Shown here: positions 33,597 through 41,283 of the stretch, in pieces
How positions within the stretch are numbered: position 1 is the stretch's first letter
Layout of the letters: every line of letters begins with the position of its first letter
NCBI RefSeq assembly: GCF_024790395.1
Contig: NZ_JAJISC010000004.1
Span: 372,001 to 436,000, forward strand
Reading direction: 5' to 3'
Source: Halomonas dongshanensis
Lineage (GTDB): Bacteria > Pseudomonadota > Gammaproteobacteria > Pseudomonadales > Halomonadaceae
DNA: 64,000 nt
Notes under the pieces: generated by a model
Databases searched by the model: none
What the model was told of the DNA's origin: nothing
The model's input: only the letters and a program-made list of their open reading frames with translations
Position numbers and translations under genes: made by a program

Positions 33597-35204
33597 ATGG
33601 CGCCAGGCACGACCTCCCCCCAGGCAACTTGCTATCACTGCGGCAACCCGGTTCCCGCCGGTGCGCCCTGGCGCATCGTGATCGACGCCACTGCCCAACC
33701 GCTGTGCTGCCCCGGCTGCGAGGCGGTGGCACACGCTATCGTCGCCGGGGGCCTTGCGCGCTACTACGCCGAGCGCACGGCACTGCCCGAGCGCCCCGAG
33801 GACGGCCGCCAACACGCTAAGGCCTGGGCGCTGTTCGATGCACCAGAGCGCCAAGCGCGCTTTGTCCAGCGCATCGACGAAGGCGAGCATTGGCGCGTGA
33901 CGCTGGAGGTGGCCAACATCACCTGTGCGGCCTGCGCCTGGCTGATCGAACACCGTCTTAACGCCATCGACGGCGTCGTTGCCAGCGCCGTCGACCTTCG
34001 CCACCACCGCTTGCGCCTCGATTGGAACCCAACACGCACGAAGCTCTCGACGCTGCTAGCGGCACTTGCGGGCATTGGCTACGCAGCGCTCCCCTACACC
34101 GCCACGCGTAAGCCCCCACGCCGGGCCCTGACTCACATACTGCGACTAAACGCGCCCGCCGTGCTCTCCCTCGGCGGCGCCTACCTGATCGCCTACCTCA
34201 CTCGCGACCCCAATGCCATTATCGCCGCCGCGCTTTTCACCGCGCTGCTCCTACTCGGCGTGGGCGGCGATACGCTTTTACGCCGCCGCAGCGGCTTTTA
34301 CGCTACTTCGTGCAAAGCCCTCCCCTGCACCGCCACGCAGCTACTCGATGACGACAGCGAACGCGTCTTGCCTTGCGATGAGCTTGAGCGCGGCATGCAG
34401 ATCGTCCTTCGGCCTGGCCAGGTCGTGCACGCCGACGGCTATATCGAGCGGGGTGAATCGAGCCTCGATGTCTCTCGGCTCACCGGCGAAGGGCTCCCTG
34501 TGATGGGTAAAGCGGGTGAACCGATTCTGGCGGGTAGCCGTGTCATGGAAGCGCCGCTGGTGATGCGCGTGAGCGCGACAGACAAAGAGACCCAGCTTGC
34601 GGCTTTGGATGCCGCCATCGCCCACGCACGGAAGGCGGTGCATAGGCGCCAGCGCCAGCACCTGGGGGCACCTGTAGTGTGGCTGAGTATGCTGGCGACA
34701 GCGCTGGGCTGGTGGGTCATCGCCCCCGCGCATATTTTGGCGTCCACGCTTGCCGTACTGATCGTTGGCGGCGTGCTTTTGCTTCCAAGTAGCGCAACCT
34801 CGCATGCGATCGCCTACGCCGCCCTGCGCCAGCGAGGGCTGCTGTTTACTCGCGCAGCCAAGGCGACCGAGAAAGCGCACAAGGGATCTCTGCGTGCCAT
34901 AGTGCCACCCTCGCGCCACGCGCTCGAACGCTTTAACGGCGCCTTTGCGATGGTGCAGGCCGCGCGCTGTGCTAGGCGACGGCAGCAAGGCTTCATGATC
35001 ATTTTTCACGCCATGGCGCTGCCGCTGGCCGCCTTCGGACTGATGTCTCCCCTCACTGCCGTGGCAGGCCTTGCGCTAAGTACGCTGGTCGCGCTCACCA
35101 CGACGGGGCGCCTGGCCTTTCGGCTCTCGCGGCCGGTTACCTACCAGCCGGGTTCGTCTCTTTGGCCGCAAGCCAGCGTCTCCTCGCAGGAAACTACGCT
35201 ATGA
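33597..35204 (+). CDS. CcoI/FixI-like protein lacking the P-type ATPase catalytic domains
   Basis: A 535-residue protein; true CcoI copper ATPases have about 800. Seen in order: an N-terminal metal-binding region with C12-x2-C15 and C37/C38/C41; an HMA domain with C110-A-A-C113; four or so membrane segments; an actuator domain keeping TGE near residue 297; two more segments; then a basic linker of about 45 residues and two final segments. The transmembrane CPC metal site reads P397-S-S, and no DKTGT, nucleotide-binding or GDGxND motif exists. The P and N domains are missing without a frame break. It cannot be an ATP-driven pump and may be a copper chaperone-like remnant or adaptor. It overlaps the next gene by 4 bases, in the cco accessory order. 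Confidence 0.8.
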   Translation: MAPGTTSPQATCYHCGNPVPAGAPWRIVIDATAQPLCCPGCEAVAHAIVAGGLARYYAERTALPERPEDGRQHAKAWALFDAPERQARFVQRIDEGEHWRVTLEVANITCAACAWLIEHRLNAIDGVVASAVDLRHHRLRLDWNPTRTKLSTLLAALAGIGYAALPYTATRKPPRRALTHILRLNAPAVLSLGGAYLIAYLTRDPNAIIAAALFTALLLLGVGGDTLLRRRSGFYATSCKALPCTATQLLDDDSERVLPCDELERGMQIVLRPGQVVHADGYIERGESSLDVSRLTGEGLPVMGKAGEPILAGSRVMEAPLVMRVSATDKETQLAALDAAIAHARKAVHRRQRQHLGAPVVWLSMLATALGWWVIAPAHILASTLAVLIVGGVLLLPSSATSHAIAYAALRQRGLLFTRAAKATEKAHKGSLRAIVPPSRHALERFNGAFAMVQAARCARRRQQGFMIIFHAMALPLAAFGLMSPLTAVAGLALSTLVALTTTGRLAFRLSRPVTYQPGSSLWPQASVSSQETTL

Positions 35205-36007
35205 CCCCGAGCGCGCTCGACTTTCCACCGCTCGTCGCGGCGTTTCTGTTCGGCCTTTTGGGCGGCGCCCACTGCATCGGCATGTGCGGCGGCATCATGA
35301 GCGCGCTGACCTTCGCCGTACCGCCGAGTATGCGCAAACCTATGCGCTTGGCTGGGCTACTCATCGGCTACAACGTCGGGCGAATACTGAGTTATATGAG
35401 CCTGGGAGCGCTGGCGGGTGTGCTTGGCACGATGGTGTCTACCTCGGACACGCTGCGCTACGGCTTGCAGCTCTTTGCAGCGCTGATGCTGATCGCCATG
35501 GCGCTCTACATCGCCAACTGGTGGCGAGGGCTTGTGCGCATCGAAGCGCTAGGACGCCGCCTATGGCGCTACCTGGAACCGCTGGGGCGACGGCTAATGC
35601 CGGTAGTGCGCGTGCCCCAGGCGATGGCGCTGGGCGCGATCTGGGGCTGGCTTCCCTGCGGGCTGGTCTACGCCATGCTGGCGTGGACACTGGCCGTGAG
35701 TGATCCATTAATGGGCGCTTGGCTGATGGGTGCTTTCGGTTTTGGCACCCTACCCGCCGTGCTGGCGACCGGCGTCGCCGCGCGCACCTTGCAGGGCTTG
35801 ATTCGTCATCCGCTCACCCGCAGCATCGCGGCCATTGGCATCATTGTGTTCGCCCTATGGCAGCTATGGGGCGTCGCCGCGCATCTAGGAGGTTTCGGCC
35901 ACCACCATCATGGCGGCCTGGACCATACAGAGGAGCACCAGCCTCATCATGAACATACCCCTCACCACGAACATGAACATGAACATGAACATGAACATCA
36001 TCATTGA
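35201..36007 (+). CDS. SafE/TauE-like membrane protein with histidine-rich tail (cco-locus type)
   Basis: A 268-residue protein with six or so membrane segments of the COG2836 (SafE-like) family often found between ccoS and hemN in pseudomonads. The first segment contains LGGAHCIGMCGGIMSAL with two cysteines and a histidine, suited to metal handling; PCGLVYAMLAW near residue 150 repeats a cysteine motif. The last 40 residues are mostly His, Glu and Asp, encoded in part by a GAACAT tandem repeat. A copper or nickel role is inferred. The ATG at 35201 overlaps the upstream stop (ATGA). Confidence 0.82.
   Translation: MTPSALDFPPLVAAFLFGLLGGAHCIGMCGGIMSALTFAVPPSMRKPMRLAGLLIGYNVGRILSYMSLGALAGVLGTMVSTSDTLRYGLQLFAALMLIAMALYIANWWRGLVRIEALGRRLWRYLEPLGRRLMPVVRVPQAMALGAIWGWLPCGLVYAMLAWTLAVSDPLMGAWLMGAFGFGTLPAVLATGVAARTLQGLIRHPLTRSIAAIGIIVFALWQLWGVAAHLGGFGHHHHGGLDHTEEHQPHHEHTPHHEHEHEHEHEHHH
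35969..35998 (+). repeat. (GAACAT)5 hexanucleotide tandem repeat
   Basis: Five perfect GAACAT units encoding alternating His-Glu in the C-terminal tail of the SafE-like protein. The in-frame six-base unit means copy-number change alters tail length without a frameshift. Confidence 0.9.
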
Positions 36008-36076
36008 GGCTGGCTAGTGGCCCTGCTGGACACAAAGCACTTGTTCTCGGCAGCAGCACACATTAACTTAGGAGAC

Positions 36077-36095
36077 TAATTATCACTATCATTTA
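36077..36095. promoter_or_regulatory. Fur-box-like sequence upstream of the esterase
   Basis: The 19-base sequence read on the minus strand contains consecutive ATGAT, AGTGAT, AAT hexamer-like units, resembling Fur boxes (NATWAT repeats). It lies 15-33 bases before the esterase start, where a repressor would block the promoter. Confidence 0.5.
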
Positions 36096-36109
36096 GGCGC
36101 TATCTGCTC

Positions 36110-37075
36110 ATGCTCCGAAGACGCTTTCTACTCGCGGCCGCCTGCACGCCGTTCGCGGCGATATGTTTGCCCACGGCTAGCGTTGCCCAACCGGCATCAC
36201 CGACCTCTACTCCCCCACAGCGGCCACGTTGGGACCAACCTATCGGTCCGACGGTGGCCGATGAGCCTTCCGATTACTACGCCTTCGAGCGCCTCACGTT
36301 CGACTCTCTCGATGGCGAGCGCCACTATCGCGTCTATCTCGGTGTACCGCGCAAACCGGCGCCGCCCGAAGGCTACCCGGTCATCTACATGCTCGATGGC
36401 AACGCAGCGATGGATACCCTAAGCGACCAGGATCTGGCCGAACTCTACGCCGACAACCCGCCCGTACTGGTCGGCATCGGCTACGAGGTGCCTTCACGTC
36501 ACGACGTCGTGGCGCGCGCCTTCGACTATACTCCGCCCGTTCTGAACGCAGATGGCTCGGTCGATACCAACATCGAGTACCGTGGCCGCCCCGGTGGCGG
36601 CGCCGATCTTTTCCTCGATGTAATCCAGAACAGCATCCGCCCGGCCATCGAGGCACGCGTTCAGTTAGACCCGACGCGACAGACCCTTTGGGGCCACTCC
36701 TTCGGTGGTTTGTTCACGCTCTATACGCTGATCACCCGGCCGCGCATGTTCCAGCGCTACGTGGCCGGTGATCCATCCGTCGGCAGAGAAGACGATGCTC
36801 TACTCCAGCGCGCGAAAAGCTTTCATGCCGCCGAGGCCCCGGCGGCCACCGTCCGCATATTGGTCGGCCGAGGACGCGCCGAAGCCCCAGAGACGCCGGT
36901 CGAGGAGCCCGTGAGTACGCCGCCACCCGGCCGCGAAGCCACCTTTGCGCTGGTTAACCGCCTGGCCGAAGAAGGCATGGACATCACCTTCCAGGCCTAC
37001 CCCAGTCAGAGCCACGGACAGCTCTTCGCTACCTCGCTAAGACCTGCGCTAGCGCTGGCGGCACAACGCCCGTAG
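36110..37075 (+). CDS. Exported alpha/beta hydrolase, siderophore-esterase-like (IroE/Fes-type)
   Basis: A 321-residue protein with an RRR-containing hydrophobic signal peptide (residues 1-26, AxA at SVA). The catalytic serine is in GHSFGGLFTLYTLI near residue 190, with the YRVYLGVPRKPAPPEGYPVIYMLDGN strand at 75-100 typical of the esterase family that cleaves ferric siderophores, and a C-terminal SHGQLFATSL block carrying the histidine near 308. The start has no good Shine-Dalgarno sequence. A Fur-like box precedes it. It interrupts the usual cco-hemN order. Confidence 0.78.
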   Translation: MLRRRFLLAAACTPFAAICLPTASVAQPASPTSTPPQRPRWDQPIGPTVADEPSDYYAFERLTFDSLDGERHYRVYLGVPRKPAPPEGYPVIYMLDGNAAMDTLSDQDLAELYADNPPVLVGIGYEVPSRHDVVARAFDYTPPVLNADGSVDTNIEYRGRPGGGADLFLDVIQNSIRPAIEARVQLDPTRQTLWGHSFGGLFTLYTLITRPRMFQRYVAGDPSVGREDDALLQRAKSFHAAEAPAATVRILVGRGRAEAPETPVEEPVSTPPPGREATFALVNRLAEEGMDITFQAYPSQSHGQLFATSLRPALALAAQRP

Positions 37076-37103
37076 CCGTCAGCGACCTGGGGTGGCCGCG
37101 CGT

Positions 37104-37117
37104 TTGATCTGGGACAA
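37104..37117. promoter_or_regulatory. Possible Anr/FNR box upstream of hemN
   Basis: TTGAT-CTGG-GACAA matches 8 of the 10 defined positions of TTGAT-N4-ATCAA, 78 bases before the hemN start. anr lies two genes on, and hemN is a classical Anr target. Confidence 0.45.
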
Positions 37118-37194
37118 CGTTTCGGCACCGCTTGCGCACTACCATGATCGGCACTGCGCCAAGGCGCTTAGTTGCCGATTTCCGGAGTTTGCTC

Positions 37195-38613
37195 ATGGTC
37201 GCCCCCGCTGTCGCGTTACCCGCTATCTCTTCACCGGTGTGGGACTCAGAGCTTCTACGCCGCTACGATACTCGCGGCCCGCGCTACACCTCCTACCCTA
37301 CGGCGTTGGCGTTTCACGAAGGTTTTGGCCCCGATGCGCTGAGCGAGGCGCTGGCGCGCAGCAATGCCTCCGGGCGCCCGCTCTCGCTCTACGTGCACGT
37401 GCCCTTCTGCCGTAAGATCTGCTTCTACTGCGGCTGCAACAAGATCGCGACTAAAAACACCGCCCTCGCCGAGCCCTATCTCTCCCGACTCGACCGCGAG
37501 ATGGTGCTGGCCGCGCGCCATCTGGACACGTCTCGCCCGGTCGAGCAGCTTCACTGGGGCGGTGGAACACCCACCTTTCTCACGCTCGCCCAGATGGGCG
37601 ATTTGATCGACCGTCTCGACGCCCGCTTCGGGCTCTCCTCCTCACCCGAGCGCGACTACGCCATCGAGATCGACCCCCGCGAGGCCGACGTGTTCACCTT
37701 GCGCCACCTGCAGTCGCTGGGATTCAACCGGGTGAGTCTCGGGGTGCAGGATCTAGATCCGCAGGTGCAACAAGCGATCAACCGCGTCCAGCCGCGCCAA
37801 CTGACCGAAACACTGATGGAGGAGGCCCACCGGCTGGGCTTTCGCTCGCTCAATCTCGATTTGATTTACGGCCTACCGCGCCAGACCGCACAAAGCTTCG
37901 CTCGAACCCTCGAACAGGTCATCGAGCTCAACCCGGCCAGGCTTTCGGTGTTCAACTACGCCCATATGCCCGAGCGTTTTCCGCCCCAGCGGCGCATTCA
38001 GGAAGCCGAGTTGCCTAGTGCCGATGAAAAGCTCGCCATGCTGCAGGCCACCATCGCCCTACTCACCGACGCAGGCTATGTGCATATCGGCATGGACCAC
38101 TTCGCTCGCCCCGATGACAGCCTGGCGCTGGCACAACGCCAAGGCACGCTTACGCGTAACTTCCAGGGCTATTCGAGCCACGCCCAGTGCGACCTGCTGG
38201 GCCTTGGCGTGTCGGCCATCTCGCGTATCGACGACGTCTACGCCCAGAACCCGACCGATATGACGCGCTACGCCGATGCCCTCGATGCGGGCAGCCTACC
38301 TACCCAGCGCGGCTTGCGCCTTACCCAGGACGACCTCATCCGCCGTAGCGTCATCGAGCGATTAATGTGCGACATGCGCCTGGACATGGCCGCCGTAGGC
38401 GCGCGCTTTGGCATCGACGCGCCAGCATATTTCGCAGCGGCGCTGGCACGCCTTGCGCCCGCTGAGCGCGACGGCCTCATCGAGTGGCAAGGCGACACGC
38501 TCGTCGTTACCCAGGGAGGGCGGCTTCTGATTCGCCACCTGGCCATGGCCTTCGATGCACGCCTACCCCATGACGCCCCCAACGCAGCACGTCGCTATTC
38601 ACGTATCGTCTAA
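37195..38613 (+). CDS. hemN: Oxygen-independent coproporphyrinogen III dehydrogenase
   Basis: A 472-residue radical SAM enzyme that makes protoporphyrinogen under low oxygen. The [4Fe-4S]/SAM motif CRKICFYCGC is near residues 71-80, followed by HWGGGTPTFL and the IEIDPRE strand; the HemN C-terminal domain completes it (AGYVHIGMDHFA). The ATG at 37195 has GGAG eight bases upstream; the open frame reaches back to a TTG at 37132. It precedes anr by 102 bases, an arrangement well known in pseudomonads. Confidence 0.95.
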   Translation: MVAPAVALPAISSPVWDSELLRRYDTRGPRYTSYPTALAFHEGFGPDALSEALARSNASGRPLSLYVHVPFCRKICFYCGCNKIATKNTALAEPYLSRLDREMVLAARHLDTSRPVEQLHWGGGTPTFLTLAQMGDLIDRLDARFGLSSSPERDYAIEIDPREADVFTLRHLQSLGFNRVSLGVQDLDPQVQQAINRVQPRQLTETLMEEAHRLGFRSLNLDLIYGLPRQTAQSFARTLEQVIELNPARLSVFNYAHMPERFPPQRRIQEAELPSADEKLAMLQATIALLTDAGYVHIGMDHFARPDDSLALAQRQGTLTRNFQGYSSHAQCDLLGLGVSAISRIDDVYAQNPTDMTRYADALDAGSLPTQRGLRLTQDDLIRRSVIERLMCDMRLDMAAVGARFGIDAPAYFAAALARLAPAERDGLIEWQGDTLVVTQGGRLLIRHLAMAFDARLPHDAPNAARRYSRIV

Positions 38614-38715
38614 CGTGACTTTGGTAGCAAGTTGTAACCATGGGCGACGATGGCTTGTTTCGCCATTGAGGATTTCCACATAATGCAAGGAGATACCCCA
38701 CCGATGGAGGAGTTC

Positions 38716-39462
38716 ATGGCCTCACCCGTAAGCCGCCGTTCCCTGCTTCACGAGACGCGCTGTCAAACCTGTAGCCTGAGTTCGCTCTGCTTGCCGTTGG
38801 CGCTGGAGCTCGAAGACATGGATCATTTCGAGGCGATCATCCGCAGGCGGGCGCCGCTGAAAAAGGGTGAGCCGCTGTTTCGTCAGGGGGATACGTTCAC
38901 CAGCGTTTACGCGGTACGCTCGGGCAGCCTCAAGCAGACCACCACCGAGGGCAACGGCAGTGACCAGTTGACCAACTTCTATCTGCCCAGTGAGCTGGTG
39001 GGGCTCGACGGTATCGATGAAGAGCGCTATCCGGGAAGCGTGGTGGCACTAGAAACCACCACCGTGTGCGAGATTCCCTTCGACCGCCTAGACAGCCTCT
39101 CCGAGGAGCTGCCTGAGCTGCGCACCCAGCTTTACCGCAGCATGAGCAAGGAGCTGCGCGATGATCGGCGCATGATGCGTCTACTCTCGCGCAAGACGGC
39201 GGACCAGCGTCTGGCGAGCTTTCTGCTCACCCTTTCAGAGCGCTTTCGCCGCCGCGGCTACTCGCCTTACAGCTTCCGGCTGTCGATGGCCCGCGCCGAC
39301 ATCGGTAACTACCTGGGGCTCGCGGTGGAGACGGTCAGCCGTATCCTGAGCCGCTTTCAGGGCCAGGAGGTGGTGGCCGTCTCGGGACGTGAAGTCAATA
39401 TCCTCGACATGCAGCGGTTGACTCGCCTTGCCGAGGAGGAGGAACTCGGCGCTACACGTTGA
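38716..39462 (+). CDS. anr: Anr/FNR-type anaerobic regulator
   Basis: A 248-residue CRP/FNR protein. The oxygen-labile [4Fe-4S] cluster ligands are C16, C19, C25 and C118. A cNMP-type beta-barrel (about 30-150), a dimerisation helix and a C-terminal HTH ([21 protein letters not shown], about 194-214; recognition residues E-SR) follow. The ATG at 38716 follows GGAGGA and gives the family length; starts at 38650 and 38704 are less likely. Its 3' end overlaps the convergent ttcA by 11 bases. Confidence 0.94.
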   Translation: MASPVSRRSLLHETRCQTCSLSSLCLPLALELEDMDHFEAIIRRRAPLKKGEPLFRQGDTFTSVYAVRSGSLKQTTTEGNGSDQLTNFYLPSELVGLDGIDEERYPGSVVALETTTVCEIPFDRLDSLSEELPELRTQLYRSMSKELRDDRRMMRLLSRKTADQRLASFLLTLSERFRRRGYSPYSFRLSMARADIGNYLGLAVETVSRILSRFQGQEVVAVSGREVNILDMQRLTRLAEEEELGATR

Positions 39463-40402
39463 ACGCCTGAATACGACTGGCCAGAAGCTCGGCCTGCTTG
39501 GCTTCGAGCCCTTCGAAGTCGAACAGCGCCCGGTCGGCAAGCTGTGAGGGCGCCACGTTACTGACCGCTTTGAACATGCTCTCAAGCCGTCCTGGATGCT
39601 TCTTGTCCCACTCCGCCAACATCTCCTTGACCACCTGACGCTGCAGGTTAGGCTGCGAACCACAGAGATTGCACGGAATGATGGGAAACGCCATGAGCCG
39701 GGCGAACTCGGCGATATCCGCCTCCTTACAGTAGGCCAGCGGGCGAATGACGATGTTCTTGCCGTCGTCGGAGAGCAGCTTGGGCGGCATGGCCTTGAGC
39801 GTGCCGCCGAAGAACATGTTGAGAAACAGCGTTTCGAGGATGTCTTCGCGGTGGTGCCCCAGCGCAATCTTGGTCGCCCCAATCTCCTCGGCATAGCCGT
39901 AGAGCGAGCCCCGACGCAGGCGCGAGCAGAGCGCACAGGTAGTCTTGCCTTCGGGGGTCTTCTCCTTGACCACCGAGTAGGTATCGCGCTCGAGAATGTG
40001 GTACTCGACGTCCAAGCCATCGAGATAGGCAGGCAGGACATGCTCGGGAAATCCCGGCTGTTTCTGATCCAGATTGACCGCCACCAGCGAAAAGTTGACC
40101 GGTGCATTGCGCTGCAGGTTGCGCAGGATTTCGAGCATGGTGTAGCTGTCTTTGCCGCCGGAGAGGCAGACCATGACCCGGTCGCCTTCGTCGATCATCC
40201 GGTAATCGATAATGGCATTGCCCACCTCGCGCCGCAGACGCTTTTGCAACTTGTTGAATTCGCGCTTCTGTTTGGCATCGCCAAGGTCGGGCGCGACGGC
40301 GGCGGCGGCATCCGCGAAAGACGCAGACGCCGCGGGGTCGAAGTGGTCGAGGTGATGCATGATTAGTGCTGCCCGTGGTGGTATCGGTGGAGAGGGCGCC
40401 AT
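39452..40402 (-). CDS. ttcA: tRNA 2-thiocytidine(32) synthetase TtcA
   Basis: A PP-loop ATPase of 316 residues that thiolates cytidine 32 of tRNAs. The PP-loop is [12 protein letters not shown] (about residues 78-89), with the two cluster/catalytic motifs CALC near residue 146 and CNLC near 237. The start is uncertain: the ATG at 40402 has GGAG 11-12 bases away, and the ATG at 40360 lacks one. It is convergent with anr, the order seen in pseudomonads. Confidence 0.93.
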   Translation of the reverse strand: MAPSPPIPPRAALIMHHLDHFDPAASASFADAAAAVAPDLGDAKQKREFNKLQKRLRREVGNAIIDYRMIDEGDRVMVCLSGGKDSYTMLEILRNLQRNAPVNFSLVAVNLDQKQPGFPEHVLPAYLDGLDVEYHILERDTYSVVKEKTPEGKTTCALCSRLRRGSLYGYAEEIGATKIALGHHREDILETLFLNMFFGGTLKAMPPKLLSDDGKNIVIRPLAYCKEADIAEFARLMAFPIIPCNLCGSQPNLQRQVVKEMLAEWDKKHPGRLESMFKAVSNVAPSQLADRALFDFEGLEAKQAELLASRIQAFNV

Positions 40403-40480
40403 TCTAGCAATACTCCAAGGCGACTCCCAGCCCCGTACATCGCGCGTTGCACACCTCTTTCACCTCTCTGCCTAGCTGCC

Positions 40481-41125
40481 TTAGCGGCGCGATAGCCGCT
40501 GAAAGCACAGGTACAAAAGCGCCGCTGCCACGGCCTCTCGACGCAGGTCGTATGACGGCGCATCGTCGACCTGCCAGCATGCGAGCGCCGTGGTGAAATC
40601 AGTAGTGGCGTCTACGTGCGGATGTAAGCGCCGCAGATAGCGCTGATGCAGCGCGGCAAGATCCACCCGCGCATTGGGCAGCTCGAACCCCAGCGAGCGA
40701 CGAAGCCTCGGAGACAACGCCGCCAGCCCCTGCCCTAACTGCCACCCCACCAGCGGGCGGTTACCGATGAATTCGGCAAGGGTGGCAAAACTCGAACGGT
40801 TCCCCGGTACGACCGCATCCGGCGCGTAGAGCAGTTCATGGCGGCGCTGCATCGGGCAAGGCGCAGGCGTTACGTCGTCGGTTAGCGTCACCACCCACGA
40901 ACGACTGGTCATGATGCGCTGCCCGCGCGCGATGATCGCCGCAAGCGTTACCGCAGGCGTAGTGGAGGAGACGGGCGTTGCGTTAGTGCCTAGGCGCCAT
41001 GCCAGCGCTACCCACTCATCGCCCAAGTAGGGCTGGAAGAGCCAGGCGTATGGAGTAGCGGCTGTACGGCGTCTGTCACGCTCGCGCCGCACGGCGCGGC
41101 GCAGGGGGTCGATCCATCGCTGCAT
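40481..41125 (-). CDS. Degenerate DnaQ-like (DEDDh exonuclease) protein
   Basis: A 214-residue protein placed just downstream of the DUF294 gene, where related genomes often carry a DEDDh 3'-5' exonuclease. The C-terminal half follows that pattern: FIGNRPLVGWQLGQGLAAL near 118, LGFELPNARVDLAALHQRYL near 145, and a closing helix. The acidic residues are missing: the first motif reads WVVTLTDDV where D-x-E-T is expected, the middle motif lacks its aspartate (LGQGLA for xxFDxA), and the last reads LRREAVAAAL for the H-D-A-x-x-D type. It is thus probably not a nuclease. Homology is judged by eye and context. Confidence 0.55.
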   Translation of the reverse strand: MQRWIDPLRRAVRRERDRRRTAATPYAWLFQPYLGDEWVALAWRLGTNATPVSSTTPAVTLAAIIARGQRIMTSRSWVVTLTDDVTPAPCPMQRRHELLYAPDAVVPGNRSSFATLAEFIGNRPLVGWQLGQGLAALSPRLRRSLGFELPNARVDLAALHQRYLRRLHPHVDATTDFTTALACWQVDDAPSYDLRREAVAAALLYLCFQRLSRR

Positions 41126-41177
41126 GCTATTTCATTCCCTTTGTCATTTCCTGCACGATTCCTTGTGCCATCGCTAT

Positions 41178-41216
41178 TTCCAACTGCGCATTCCAACTGT
41201 TCATTCCAACTATCAA
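41178..41216. repeat. Three 13-base tandem repeats (TTCCAACT core)
   Basis: TTCCAACT recurs at 41178, 41191 and 41204, a 13-base period with diverged right halves. It lies in the 158-base gap between the DUF294 gene and the DnaQ-like gene, upstream of the latter. Confidence 0.6.
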
Positions 41217-41283
41217 TTTCGACTACTAAGCATCGCGTAGGTCGCCTTGGCGCCTGGCAGCGAAAAACGTTCTGTACGACAGC

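Noticed and set aside
33597..35204. A frameshift or assembly break in the CcoI-like gene
   Set aside because: The frame is continuous and the ends of both halves are in register with CcoI; no frame of either strand in or beside the gene encodes the missing DKTGT or GDGxND motifs, so the domains are absent and not frame-shifted.
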